The notes under the pieces were generated by a model, which did not search any database, was not told the origin of the DNA, and worked only from the letters and a program-made list of their open reading frames with translations. This document shows, piece by piece, positions 1 through 8,776 of a DNA stretch of 64,000 nucleotides. Position 1 is the first letter of the stretch. The number at the start of each line of letters is the position of its first letter. Where the stretch lies: NCBI RefSeq assembly GCF_018141185.1, contig NZ_CP058560.1, positions 248,001 through 312,000 of the forward strand, read 5' to 3'. Position numbers and translations under genes: made by a program. This stretch comes from Methanobacterium alkalithermotolerans (lineage in GTDB: Archaea; Methanobacteriota; Methanobacteria; Methanobacteriales; Methanobacteriaceae).

Positions 1-2
1 TA

Positions 3-785
3 AAAGTAACCATTCCTCAGAAGGGACATAAGTACCGCCTCCTGCAGATGGCATCTAAAAATGCTTCTGTTATAAGAAATCAGGAAAAACAGGTTAAAAA
101 TGCTTTAATTGACTTGAAAAAATATTTAAAGCTGCCCCACATGCCCCATATTATTGAGGGTTTTGATGTTTCCAATATTGCAGGTAAATCAGCAGTAGGA
201 TCCATGGTACAGTTTCAGGATGCTAAACCCCGTAAGGGAAAATACAGACGTTATAAACTAAAGACTCCTGGTCCTGATGATTATGGTATGATGCAGGAAT
301 TGATTACCCGGCGCTACCAGAAAATTATAGAAGATGGAGAATCACCCCCTGATTTAATACTGGTGGACGGAGGAAAGGGACAATTAAAAGTAGCACTTAA
401 CGCATTAAAATCACTGGAATTAGTCCATATACCTGTAATTGGACTGGCTAAGGAATTTGAACATGTATTCATACCTCAGACTGCTGAACCCTTGATTTTA
501 CCCCGTAATTCAGAAGCCCTCTTTTTATTGCAGCGCATTCGAGATGAAGCCCACCGCTTTGCCGTTTCATATCACCGTAAACTTCGTTCTAAAGAATTAG
601 AGCATTCTCCCCTGGATGATATTAAAGGAGTGGGTTCTAAAAGAAAAATGAATTTGATGAGGCATTTTAAAGATGTGGAAAAAATAAAAAAAGCAAGCCT
701 GGAAGAAATAATGGAAGTTAAAGGCCTAAATCGCCAGGTGGCGGAGAATATATATTATCATTTTCACCCCCACAGCAATAAATAA
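3..785 (+). CDS. uvrC: UvrABC excinuclease subunit C, C-terminal part (5' end outside window)
   Basis: Makes the dual incisions around bulky DNA lesions in nucleotide excision repair, with UvrA and UvrB. The frame is open to the left edge and residues before the first internal ATG (position 48) still match UvrC (VTIPQKGHKYRLLQMA), so that ATG is not the start. Visible are the RNase H-like 5'-incision domain (IEGFDVSNIAG, LILVDGGKGQL, RDEAHRFA) and a C-terminal helix-hairpin-helix region (IKGVGSKRKMNL, VKGLNRQVAENI). The stop lies about 160 bp before an insertion sequence, so the gene is not interrupted. Identification is firm; only the N-terminal GIY-YIG part is missing from view. Confidence 0.93.
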   Translation, partial: KVTIPQKGHKYRLLQMASKNASVIRNQEKQVKNALIDLKKYLKLPHMPHIIEGFDVSNIAGKSAVGSMVQFQDAKPRKGKYRRYKLKTPGPDDYGMMQELITRRYQKIIEDGESPPDLILVDGGKGQLKVALNALKSLELVHIPVIGLAKEFEHVFIPQTAEPLILPRNSEALFLLQRIRDEAHRFAVSYHRKLRSKELEHSPLDDIKGVGSKRKMNLMRHFKDVEKIKKASLEEIMEVKGLNRQVAENIYYHFHPHSNK

Positions 786-946
786 AAATGGCCATATATT
801 TTTAAACTCAACATAAAAAAATTTCCAGCGCTTTTTTAAGCAAATTCATGTACAAAAACCTTGAAAAAATGTCTGAAATTAGTATAATATTCATATTTTA
901 AGAGTATTTTTCAATATAAAGATTGAATTTAAAAAGATATTAATAT

Positions 947-2319
947 CGATAAGAGGCACTGTCAAAAACTTGGGGGTTTTTGATTTTATGTTTTTGATAA
1001 AAAATTTTTAAATTCTTCTAAAAACCCGTTATTTTATAAAATAGAAACCTAAAAACTTTTATAATAAATGGAGCATAGTATTTTGCATGCAAAAAACAAA
1101 AACACTTGCTCCAATTACTGATTTGTTTGATCCAAGTTATAAACTTTCCTATTTTTGCGAAGGTTTGTCAAAATATGTTGAAAATCAACTAAAATCCTGC
1201 AAAAAAGAATATAAAGTATCTAAAACATTAAAAACATGGCATAAAAAAGATATTTTTCATATTGAGATGTTGGAAGCCTTTTGTCCGGAATGTTTCACCA
1301 GATCCGTGATCAAAAATGGTGTTAAAGGAAGAAAACTCATATTTTATAATAAAAAAAAGATTAAAACCGAAATTCAAGCATATAAATGCAAAAAATGTAA
1401 TAAAAAATTTAATACAGATATATCAGAACTTATTGAGAATAATAGTAATTTCACGCGTGATTTTAAGAGTAAATGTCTTGAATTAGTAGGTTTATTCTTT
1501 GGATCATTGCGTAACGTTGCTTATAAAGTTAAAAAAGACACAGGAATCCATATTTCACATCAAACAATTGAAAACTGGATCCTTGAATATAAAAATAAAA
1601 AAAAAGATTCTAAATATCGTTATTCGGGATATTACATTTTTGATGTAGAGTGGGTTAAAATTAAAGGTGTATGGAATTACCGATTCACTTTAATCGACAG
1701 TAAACAGGATATTATTGTTGCAGACAAAATATACTCTAAAGAGAATTCTAAGAACATCAAAGAGTTTTTAGATCAAAATACTCGAAATAAAAATAGAATT
1801 GCCATTACCACTGATTTAGATGAGAAATATAAACCAATTATCGAAGAATTAGGGTTTAAACACCAATGGTGTTTATTTCACACATTTAAAAACTTTAACA
1901 AAATCATAAAGAACTATATTAAACAAAATAAAGTATCAAAAGAAGAAATAAACAAAATAAAAGAAGAAAAAGAAGAAATATTCAATTTATTTCAAGTTGG
2001 ATCATTAAAAAATGCTAGAAATAAATTTAACCAAGTTTTAGTTAAAATTAAAGAGTATTCGAAGATTATTCAATTTATTATCATTAATTCGTTGCGTCCT
2101 TACTTTAAAACTTTCTTCGCGTTCTTAGATGATAAAAATATCCAGCGAACATCTAACAAAATAGAAAACATCTTTCAAAAAACCTTTCCTAAAAGTGTTA
2201 AGAAGCTAATGAAGATTAAAAATGGTGTAATGTCACGAATAAACATCAGAAAAGAAATTCAGTATCAGAAAAAGGTTTTCGACAATTAACCCCCAAGTTT
2301 TTGACAGAGCCCGATAAGA
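947..2319. mobile_element. Intact insertion sequence with inverted ends and 8-bp target duplication
   Basis: The element spans 955-2311 (1357 bp). Its ends are 24-bp inverted repeats, 955-978 and 2288-2311, differing at one position (GGCACTGTC against GGCTCTGTC, then shared AAAAACTTGGGGGTT). It is flanked by the 8-bp direct repeat CGATAAGA at 947-954 and 2312-2319, the expected target site duplication. The transposase stop codon lies inside the right end. Intact ends, an uninterrupted transposase and an exact target duplication suggest a recent insertion. The IS family is not certain; 8-bp duplications are known for methanogen elements such as ISM1. Confidence 0.93.
1087..2289 (+). CDS. DDE transposase of the insertion sequence
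   Basis: Catalyses cut-and-paste transposition of the surrounding element. A zinc-finger-like N-terminus has Cys66-x2-Cys69 and Cys101-x2-Cys104. The likely DDE triad is D186 (in YYIFDVEW), D243 (in AITTDLDEK) and E360 (in TSNKIENIF). A C-x2-H motif after the second Asp (WCLFH, residues 261-265) is typical of the IS256/ISL3/Mutator-like RNase H transposases. 400 residues, very rich in Lys and Asn, more AT-rich than the neighbours, as expected of a mobile gene. The frame is uninterrupted, so the protein may be active. The triad assignment is by eye. Confidence 0.88.
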   Translation: MQKTKTLAPITDLFDPSYKLSYFCEGLSKYVENQLKSCKKEYKVSKTLKTWHKKDIFHIEMLEAFCPECFTRSVIKNGVKGRKLIFYNKKKIKTEIQAYKCKKCNKKFNTDISELIENNSNFTRDFKSKCLELVGLFFGSLRNVAYKVKKDTGIHISHQTIENWILEYKNKKKDSKYRYSGYYIFDVEWVKIKGVWNYRFTLIDSKQDIIVADKIYSKENSKNIKEFLDQNTRNKNRIAITTDLDEKYKPIIEELGFKHQWCLFHTFKNFNKIIKNYIKQNKVSKEEINKIKEEKEEIFNLFQVGSLKNARNKFNQVLVKIKEYSKIIQFIIINSLRPYFKTFFAFLDDKNIQRTSNKIENIFQKTFPKSVKKLMKIKNGVMSRINIRKEIQYQKKVFDN

Positions 2320-2462
2320 CCATAAATTATATTAGATTAGGTTAGCATCATAAAAATTAGACTGAAAAGGTATAGTCTGGCTTATTGGCTATAATTTTTA
2401 ATAATATGATGGATAAAATATTTTCTAATTGATTCATCCAGAATTTCTTACAGAGGGATAGA

Positions 2463-3734
2463 ATGGCAGATACAAAATTACTGGTGGTTGAAGACGAGAG
2501 TATAGTGGCCATGGATATTAAACACAGGGCTGAAGGCCTGGGCTACAATGTTCTGGATATTGCTGCTTCAGGAGAAGAGGCCATAGAAAAAGCCAGAGAA
2601 ACTGAACCTGATCTAATTTTAATGGACATCGTTCTTAAAGGAAAAATGGATGGTATTGAGGCAGCAGATTTTATACGTGATGAATTTGACATACCGGTGG
2701 TATACCTTACTGCTTATTCTGATGAAAAAACTCTGGGCCGGGCCAAGTTAACCGGACCCTTTGGTTATATCATCAAACCATTTGAAGACCGGGAACTGCA
2801 CAGTGCAGTGGAAGTGGCCCTCTATAAGCATAAAATGGATAGTAAACTAAGAGAGAGTGAAGAGCGATATCGATCTCTTTTTGAGTCCTCTCCAGATCCC
2901 ATACTTTTGCTGAATGTGGATGGTAGTATCAGTTTCATGAACCGTCAGATAGAAAAAATTACTGGTATACGTCGTAAAAAATTAATGGGTAAACCCCTAC
3001 TTGAGTTTTCAAATCTGGGATTTATGGAAAAGAGGCAGATTAATGACTTCTTGTCTTTAATTCCTTCTCTTATTGAAAAAGGTAGAATGAATCCTCTGGA
3101 ACTTAGTCTGAATGATAAAAATGGTAAACATCTTTATTTTGAAATACATGCTTCTTATATCAATTCATCTTCCCCTGAACCCCTTATTCAATTAATTGGT
3201 CATGATATCACGGATAGAATTAAATCAGAAAAACAAAGAGAAGAACTCATCCGTGAAAAAGCTCGGGTGGAATTATATGGGTTTGTGGTTAGTGCGGTTC
3301 CTGTATTTGCCTCATCTATCCCTCCCCAATTACGCAATACTATTATTAAAAATTTTGCAGATCGTTTTGAAAAAAATGTAAAACCCAATTTCTATGAAGA
3401 AATGAACCGGCAGGATTTAATTAAAGTCATAGAAGATAAGAATCCTGAAAGGAAAAAAGAAGTATTCGATGCCTATCTGGAATGGATACAGGAACTTTTA
3501 CTCAACCTGGGTATTCAGACCAGTTTAAAGGAATCTGCACCAAAGTATCGTCTGAAATTTGAAACTTTCCCCTGGATGGATGAAGCCCGGAAGAATCCTA
3601 TTTTTTCATTGATTTTTAGAGCCATCATGATCAGGAGTTTTACCTGGACTGGAATTAAGGGAAATGTGAACCAGTGCTCCAGTTTAATTGAAGGTTCTAA
3701 AAAAATGCAGTTTGAATTTTACGTCCCTTTATAA
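2463..3734 (+). CDS. Response regulator with PAS domain and methanogen-type C-terminal domain
   Basis: A 423-residue signalling protein. Residues 1-125 form a receiver domain with acidic residues D10-D11 region (VVEDES), phosphoacceptor D55 (LILMDIVLKG), T83 and K105 (YIIKPFEDREL). Residues 130-250 form a PAS sensor domain (EERYRSLFESSPDPILLL, ending HDITDRIKSEK). The last 170 residues contain no histidine kinase motifs and no DNA-binding helix I recognise. The following gene encodes a KaiC-like ATPase starting 50 bp after the stop, suggesting a two-gene unit. A cytoplasmic sensor/transmitter is likely; its partner kinase is not in the window. Confidence 0.85.
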   Translation: MADTKLLVVEDESIVAMDIKHRAEGLGYNVLDIAASGEEAIEKARETEPDLILMDIVLKGKMDGIEAADFIRDEFDIPVVYLTAYSDEKTLGRAKLTGPFGYIIKPFEDRELHSAVEVALYKHKMDSKLRESEERYRSLFESSPDPILLLNVDGSISFMNRQIEKITGIRRKKLMGKPLLEFSNLGFMEKRQINDFLSLIPSLIEKGRMNPLELSLNDKNGKHLYFEIHASYINSSSPEPLIQLIGHDITDRIKSEKQREELIREKARVELYGFVVSAVPVFASSIPPQLRNTIIKNFADRFEKNVKPNFYEEMNRQDLIKVIEDKNPERKKEVFDAYLEWIQELLLNLGIQTSLKESAPKYRLKFETFPWMDEARKNPIFSLIFRAIMIRSFTWTGIKGNVNQCSSLIEGSKKMQFEFYVPL

Positions 3735-3783
3735 TATTCCTCTTGTAATTGTTATCAATTATCTAAATTTAGGAGGGGAGTTA

Positions 3784-4491
3784 GTGGAAAGGATAAAAAC
3801 TGGAATTAAAGGATTAGATGAAATAATAAGTGGTTTTCCACAAGGTAGAACCATAATTTTAACTGGAGATGCCGGATCAGGTAAGACTATTTTTGCCCTG
3901 CAATTTGCAAAAAGCAGCTGCCTGCAGAATAAAAAAACCGCTTATATAACCACCGAGGAAGATGAAGGGGATTTACTAAGACAGACTGATTCATTCAAAT
4001 GGGATATGAAGCACCTTATGGATAAGGGAACTCTTGAGTTTGTGGAACTGGCGGGATTAAGGGCCCGGGTTACAGAAGCTGAAATGAATATTGGTGTGGA
4101 AGCCATGAAGGGTAATTTTGAAAAATTAATCCATGATATCAGTCCAGATCGGGAAGTGGTAATAATAGATAGTTTAGGAAGCCACACCGCTAAACTGACC
4201 CCTTATGAGTTCCGGGATCGTTTTGACTTATTGATTTATGAATTAAAAGAAAGAAATATAACTGCTTTAATTATCCTCGATAGTGCCACCTCTCAGGAAT
4301 TTAATGAACTGGCTCTTTTTGCAGCTTATGGTGCCATCAAGCTCATGAAAAAAGAGAACCCTTATACCGGTAGAAGAGAAAGAGTAATGGATATCATTAA
4401 AATGAGAAGTACCCGCACACCTATTGAATTTATAACCTATGAAATACGATCAGATGGTATTTCACTTATAAGTGAATCAGAAGATGAATAA
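3784..4491 (+). CDS. KaiC/RecA-superfamily ATPase
   Basis: A 235-residue single-domain RecA-fold ATPase of the KaiC/GvpD type found widely in archaea as a signalling ATPase. Walker A is GDAGSGKT near the N-terminus and Walker B is EVVIIDSL. I place the start at the GTG at 3784, since a strong ribosome site (AGGAGGGGAG, 3771-3780) lies just before it; an upstream in-frame ATG at 3688 lies inside the preceding gene. It has one KaiC domain, not the tandem pair of cyanobacterial KaiC. Adjacent to a receiver-PAS protein, it probably acts in the same signal pathway; the output is unknown. Confidence 0.85.
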   Translation: MERIKTGIKGLDEIISGFPQGRTIILTGDAGSGKTIFALQFAKSSCLQNKKTAYITTEEDEGDLLRQTDSFKWDMKHLMDKGTLEFVELAGLRARVTEAEMNIGVEAMKGNFEKLIHDISPDREVVIIDSLGSHTAKLTPYEFRDRFDLLIYELKERNITALIILDSATSQEFNELALFAAYGAIKLMKKENPYTGRRERVMDIIKMRSTRTPIEFITYEIRSDGISLISESEDE

Positions 4492-4610
4492 CTTAGAAAG
4501 GGCTTATTTAATTGAAATTCCAATAAATTATTCCTAATACTTTTTTTAATACCTACTTTAAAAATAAAAAAATAATGTTAATTTTTAAGAATAAAAAGTT
4601 TGTTTTTAAA

Positions 4611-5639
4611 TTACAAGCATTCCAGGGCCTTAACCAGCAGATTCACTGTGTTTTCAATATCTTCCATACTGGCTATACTAACTGTGGTGTGTATGTAGCG
4701 GGTGGGAACAGATACTACTCCTGAGGGTATGCCCTCCCGGGTTAGATGGATTGCAGTAGCATCAGTGGTACCCCCTTCACTTACTTCTAATTGCACCGGA
4801 ATCTCTTCCTCTTTAGCCGTAGTAATTAACCATTCTTTAATTTTAGGATGCGTAATGATACCCCTTCCACTAGCATCAGTTAAAATGATGGCTGGTCCTT
4901 TCCCGATTTTAGCTGGAGCTTCATCTTCTTTCATTCCCGGGTGGTCTCCCGCAATGGTCACATCCAGTGCCAGTGCAAAATCAGGGTTTATTTTAAATGC
5001 TGATGTTTTAGCGCCTTTTAACCCCACTTCTTCCTGCACGGTACCCACTCCATAGATATTTATATCACAATTTACTCTTTTAAGAGTCTCCATCATGATT
5101 AAACATCCCACCCGGTTATCCAGTGCTTTACCAGTTACCAGGGAATTAGGTAGTTCGAAAAAGTCGTGTTTAAAGGTAATAGGATCTCCAATTTCAATTA
5201 ATTCTTCTGCTTCTTTTTTGCTGGTAGCCCCTATATCAATGAACATATCCTCATAAGAGGTTATCTTCTTTTTTTCAGCGGCTTTCATACGGTGAGGAGG
5301 TTTCGATCCAATAACCCCAATAAGCGGTCCTTTTTTAGTATGGATGTATACCATCTGATTAAGGACCATCTGATCATTGATGCCCCCTATCTTGGAAAAT
5401 TTAATGAAGCCTTTTTTATCGATATGGCGCACCATTAAACCTATTTCATCCATATGTGCAGCCAGCATGACCTTGGGAGATTCAGGTTTTCCTTTTTTAA
5501 GGGCGATGATATTTCCCATACGATCCTTTTCTATGTGGTCCACATGGTCCTTTAATTCACTTTCAATAAGATTTACCACTTCACTTTCAAATCCAGAGAT
5601 ACCAGGTAATTGAGATAGCTTTTTCATTAATTCCTTCAT
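4611..5639 (-). CDS. M42 family metallo-aminopeptidase (tetrahedral aminopeptidase type)
   Basis: Cytosolic aminopeptidase of the M42 family (FrvX/endoglucanase M annotation), which forms large tetrahedral complexes that trim peptides. 342 residues, usual for the family. Zinc/cobalt-site motifs are visible: AAHMDEIGLMV (His and Asp ligands), GKALDNRVGC, VQEEVGLKGA with the catalytic Glu, and ALDVTIAGDHPG. A late IHTTVS motif carries the last His ligand. Alone on this strand between convergent and divergent neighbours. Old annotations as cellulase are not supported by the motifs. Confidence 0.92.
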   Translation of the reverse strand: MKELMKKLSQLPGISGFESEVVNLIESELKDHVDHIEKDRMGNIIALKKGKPESPKVMLAAHMDEIGLMVRHIDKKGFIKFSKIGGINDQMVLNQMVYIHTKKGPLIGVIGSKPPHRMKAAEKKKITSYEDMFIDIGATSKKEAEELIEIGDPITFKHDFFELPNSLVTGKALDNRVGCLIMMETLKRVNCDINIYGVGTVQEEVGLKGAKTSAFKINPDFALALDVTIAGDHPGMKEDEAPAKIGKGPAIILTDASGRGIITHPKIKEWLITTAKEEEIPVQLEVSEGGTTDATAIHLTREGIPSGVVSVPTRYIHTTVSIASMEDIENTVNLLVKALECL

Positions 5640-5743
5640 TTTAAATTCCTCATAATTTGTAAAAGTTTTTTTTAAAAAAGGTAAGAAAATTTTCCCTATT
5701 TTAATAAGATTTTTTATATGCTTTTTTATAGAATGTAAAAGAT

Positions 5744-5977
5744 TTAAAGTGATTTAATTAAAATTAATATCCCAATAATGATTAATAGAAACTGAGGCCA
5801 TGCCGCCAGGTATTGTGGTGGGATTAAACCTGTATTTATTGCATACCATAAAAATCCAATAACTATCAGGACTAAACCGGCATAGATACCCAGGTTATTT
5901 CTTTTATTTTCTTTATTTTTTTTAAAATCTCTTTTTGGTTTTTCTTCAGACTGGTTAATCTGGATTTTCTCATCCAT
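5744..5977 (-). CDS. Small two-helix membrane protein
   Basis: A 77-residue protein with a charged Lys/Asn/Glu-rich N-terminal third (to about residue 28) and two hydrophobic segments, about 30-47 and 58-76, separated by a short loop (GLIPPQYLAAWP). The layout resembles small LiaF/LiaI-type transmembrane proteins; no catalytic residue is seen. It sits alone, downstream of a divergent promoter region that carries a 23-bp tandem repeat. Function unknown. A real gene is likely because of the hydrophobic pattern and a clear ATG preceded by a G-rich site. Confidence 0.7.
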   Translation of the reverse strand: MDEKIQINQSEEKPKRDFKKNKENKRNNLGIYAGLVLIVIGFLWYAINTGLIPPQYLAAWPQFLLIIIGILILIKSL

Positions 5978-6032
5978 AAAATCCCTCGGTTATATTTAAT
6001 AATGATATGTAACTCATTTTATTAACTTATTT

Positions 6033-6101
6033 ACTATTATCTGTTTTTTGGGAAAACTATTATCTGTTTTTTGAGAAAACTATTATCTGTTTTTTGGGAA
6101 A
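6033..6101. repeat. Three tandem copies of a 23-bp repeat
   Basis: Unit actattatctgttttttggg followed by aaa, at 6033-6055, 6056-6078 and 6079-6101. Copies 1 and 3 are identical and copy 2 differs at one base (gag for ggg). It lies in the divergent intergenic region between the small membrane protein and the phosphopantothenate synthetase gene, so copy number could affect promoter spacing. Confidence 0.92.
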
Positions 6102-6207
6102 GATTATTAAATATTATTTTAAAAGGGGATTATGGTTTTTATTAAAATCCTCTCTGTTGTTGTTGTTTCCATTAATCATTTATATGGATTAGGGCCAAGT
6201 TTCTTAT

Positions 6208-6945
6208 ATGATACCGGAAAGCCATCCCCGTTATGAATCATTGCTACTTAGAGAAAAGATAGTAAAAGCCTTTAAAAAGGGTATCCTGGCTGATTCCGGG
6301 ATGATAGCCCATGGAAGAGGAGAAGCATTTGATTACCTCTTGGGAGAAAAAACCAGTAACCCTGCAAAGAGCGCTATAAAAGCCGGAGCAGCAGCCATAC
6401 TTCTATCAAAAAATCCTGTTTTTTCAGTAAATGGTAATACTGCAGCTCTTGTGGCCGAGGAAATGGTGGAATTATGCCGTATTAGTGGAGGGAAACTGGA
6501 GATTAATCTCTTCCACCGCACCCCCCAGAGAGTAAATGCCATAGAACATGTATTAAAACATGCTGGTGCAGAGAAAGTATTAGGATTAGATGATGAGAAA
6601 TTAAAATATTTAGAGGGAATCGAAAGTCCCCGGGCCACCGCCAGTGCTTCTGGTATCTATGATGCTGATGTAATCCTGGTACCTTTAGAAGACGGTGATA
6701 GAGCAGAGATTTTGCATAAAACAGGAAAAATAGTCATAACCATTGACTTAAACCCTCTGTCCCGGACCTCCCAGATGTCATCAATTTCCATAGTAGATAA
6801 TATTGTAAGGGTTTTACCCCTTTTAATTCAGGAAATAAACCAATTAAAAAGGGAAAAAAAAGAAAATCTACAGCAAATTTTAGATAACTTTGATAATCAG
6901 AAAAATTTGAAAGAGTCTCTACATGTTTTTAAGTTAAAAAAATAA
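6208..6945 (+). CDS. 4-phosphopantoate--beta-alanine ligase (archaeal phosphopantothenate synthetase)
   Basis: Joins 4-phosphopantoate and beta-alanine using ATP in the archaeal route to coenzyme A, where phosphorylation precedes condensation. 245 residues with family signatures: the start (IPESHPRYESLLLREKIV), AHGRGEAFDYLLGEKT, and an Asn-rich nucleotide region (TIDLNPLSRTSQMSSI). The C-terminal 40 residues are Lys/Asn-rich and coiled-coil-like. A dephospho-CoA-kinase-like gene follows 130 bp later, fitting a coenzyme A neighbourhood. Confidence 0.92.
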   Translation: MIPESHPRYESLLLREKIVKAFKKGILADSGMIAHGRGEAFDYLLGEKTSNPAKSAIKAGAAAILLSKNPVFSVNGNTAALVAEEMVELCRISGGKLEINLFHRTPQRVNAIEHVLKHAGAEKVLGLDDEKLKYLEGIESPRATASASGIYDADVILVPLEDGDRAEILHKTGKIVITIDLNPLSRTSQMSSISIVDNIVRVLPLLIQEINQLKREKKENLQQILDNFDNQKNLKESLHVFKLKK

Positions 6946-7078
6946 TTTTAAATTAGATATTTTATTGTTATGAATGCAAAAATGAGACCTATTTAATAGA
7001 TAATCAGTTAAAATATTATAAACAAATCTACTTTTTAAAAAATAATCATATAATTATTCTAATAAATGAAGTGAAATA

Positions 7079-7627
7079 ATGATAGTAATGGGTATATCAG
7101 GAATGCCAGGATCAGGTAAAGGAGTTATATCCCGTATGGCCCATAACAGGGGTCTTAAAGTTATTCGGATGGGGGATGTTATCCGGGATGAGGCCCAAAA
7201 AAGGAAGGCCGATGTGGGTGAAACCGCGGTAACCCTAAGAAAAGAATTCGGGGAATACGTGGTGGCTAAAATCTGTGTGGATATAATAAAATCAGATTAC
7301 GCACATCTGGTTGATGAAGAAAGAAATTATCTTATTGAAGGAATCAGAAGCCATTATGAAGTGGAGATATTCCAGGAAAACTTCCCTCAATTTACTGTGA
7401 TATCTGTTTTTTCCAGTCCTAAAACAAGATTCAGGCGTTTGAAACGAAGAAGACGTTCAGATGATTCATCAGATTTTTTGGAATTCAAAAAAAGAGATGA
7501 AAGAGAATTAGGTTTTGGTATTGGTAATGTTATTGCCACCTCCGATTACCTGATAGTAAATGAGGGCCCTCTGTGGAAATTCAAAAATGAGATTAAGAAA
7601 GTTTTAAAAAAGAGCTTAAAATATTAA
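7079..7627 (+). CDS. P-loop nucleotide kinase-like protein (UPF0200; dephospho-CoA kinase relative)
   Basis: A 182-residue archaeal P-loop protein of the UPF0200 group. The Walker A motif GMPGSGKG is at residues 8-15; RMGDVIRDEA and an Arg-rich lid region (RFRRLKRRRRSDD) resemble adenylate/dephospho-CoA kinases. Position after the phosphopantothenate synthetase gene makes a role in coenzyme A synthesis plausible. The next gene (UPF0201) starts 14 bp after the stop, suggesting co-transcription, a pair often seen in methanogens. Substrate is not shown by the sequence. Confidence 0.82.
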   Translation: MIVMGISGMPGSGKGVISRMAHNRGLKVIRMGDVIRDEAQKRKADVGETAVTLRKEFGEYVVAKICVDIIKSDYAHLVDEERNYLIEGIRSHYEVEIFQENFPQFTVISVFSSPKTRFRRLKRRRRSDDSSDFLEFKKRDERELGFGIGNVIATSDYLIVNEGPLWKFKNEIKKVLKKSLKY

Positions 7628-7641
7628 AGGATTTTGAGATT

Positions 7642-8022
7642 ATGCAATGTTCTCTTAAAGTATATACCCGGGTTAATCCCACTGAAGACCCGGAGAAAGT
7701 TAAAAAAGCAATAACCAACATATTTAAACCAGGTGAAATGGAAATTGGGTCTTCCAATATAACCTTACATGCCGGTATAGATTCTCTATTGAAGCTGAAA
7801 GAGGATTTAGAACAAAGAAAGATTAGATCCTGTGCCCGGAGTGTGATGAAAGTCCAGGGAAATAAAATAAGTTTCATGCTAAGTAAACAGGCAGCTCTCG
7901 TTGATGTGGTTAATCTACTTGAAAGTGACTCACCATTAGGAGAATTAGAAGTAGAAATAACTACCTCTGATGTGGAAGGGTTACTTAATTGGCTGGCACC
8001 TGATATAGAAGATGATTATTAA
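7642..8022 (+). CDS. UPF0201 family protein
   Basis: A 126-residue cytosolic protein of the archaeal UPF0201 family, recognisable by its start (LKVYTRVNPTEDPEKVKKAI) and the segment RSCARSVMKVQGNKISFML. The family has an RNA-binding-like fold related to ribosomal protein L5, but no confirmed function. It overlaps nothing and lies 14 bp after the UPF0200 gene, most likely in one transcript. The C-terminus is acidic. Confidence 0.85.
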   Translation: MQCSLKVYTRVNPTEDPEKVKKAITNIFKPGEMEIGSSNITLHAGIDSLLKLKEDLEQRKIRSCARSVMKVQGNKISFMLSKQAALVDVVNLLESDSPLGELEVEITTSDVEGLLNWLAPDIEDDY

Positions 8023-8093
8023 AAAATTTATAAATCGGTTATTAAATTAAAAAGAGTATAAGAGAAGGTTTATTAATAAATTAAGAGAAATAA

Positions 8094-8774
8094 TTATTTA
8101 TCTTCTAATACTGCCTCTTTTATGAGGTAATATCCACTATCCACCTTAAAGTGGTTTTCTGCTTTAATTATATTGATTTTCTTTTTAAATAAGGGGCCAT
8201 CCACCACCAGGGTTTCTGCTTCACCACCTTCAAAGGCCATGTGGATACCGAATTTATCATGAAGTTTTTTTATATCTTCTAATGCTTTCTGGTCAATTAT
8301 TCGACCAAGCCATGATTCATCCAGGCCTTCAGCAGCCACTCCAGTTACAATCACCTGATAGCCCTGATTAATAATATCCTGCATGTATAAGTAGGGATCC
8401 ACGTCCCATAAAGGGGCTATTGATTTTAAATCCAGCTTATGGCATAAATCATCAATACGACTTTTTTGATAGGTGGAGGAGAGTGCTCCAGAATAAATTC
8501 CTTCTACCCCTCTATTTTTAAGTTCGGTTAAAGCAATTTCCAGATCATTTAATTCTTTTTCCTTTTCTCCCCTGGTTTTAGCCTGTAAAAGAGGAATATC
8601 CAATGCCTCAGCAGATAACTCAGTTATATGGATATTGGGAACATGATACATGTAGGAATCTGGATTTTCAGATATCATGGAGAGAAGATACAGGACCTGG
8701 TGGCCTTCTTCTTGAGCTTTTTTAAGGGCCATGGTACTGTCTTTACCTCCTGAAAATAGAACAGCGACTTTCAT
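8094..8774 (-). CDS. dph6: Diphthine--ammonia ligase
   Basis: Catalyses the last, ATP-dependent amidation step of diphthamide formation on elongation factor 2. The PP-loop SGGKDST is near residues 8-14, followed by the family segments IYSGALSSTYQKSRID and VTGVAAEGLDESWLGR and the C-terminal AFEGGEAETLVVDGPLF. 226 residues, standard for the archaeal single-domain enzyme. The start codon is 2 bp from the stop of the upstream membrane-protein gene, so the two are probably co-transcribed, though a functional link is not evident. Confidence 0.92.
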   Translation of the reverse strand: MKVAVLFSGGKDSTMALKKAQEEGHQVLYLLSMISENPDSYMYHVPNIHITELSAEALDIPLLQAKTRGEKEKELNDLEIALTELKNRGVEGIYSGALSSTYQKSRIDDLCHKLDLKSIAPLWDVDPYLYMQDIINQGYQVIVTGVAAEGLDESWLGRIIDQKALEDIKKLHDKFGIHMAFEGGEAETLVVDGPLFKKKINIIKAENHFKVDSGYYLIKEAVLEDK

Positions 8775-8776
8775 TA

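Noticed and set aside
48..785. A complete 245-residue protein starting at 48
   Set aside because: The frame continues to the left edge with UvrC-like residues before this Met, so it is the tail of a longer gene.
3688..3783. Upstream start for the KaiC-like ATPase
   Set aside because: It lies within the preceding gene and has no ribosome site, while a strong AGGAGGGG lies just before the GTG at 3784.
4702..5055. Reading frames opposite the M42 aminopeptidase and similar antisense frames over other genes
   Set aside because: They mirror strongly supported genes, lack ribosome sites and show no family motif.
6033..6101. CRISPR array
   Set aside because: The three 23-bp copies are directly abutting with no spacers, and no cas gene is present in the window.
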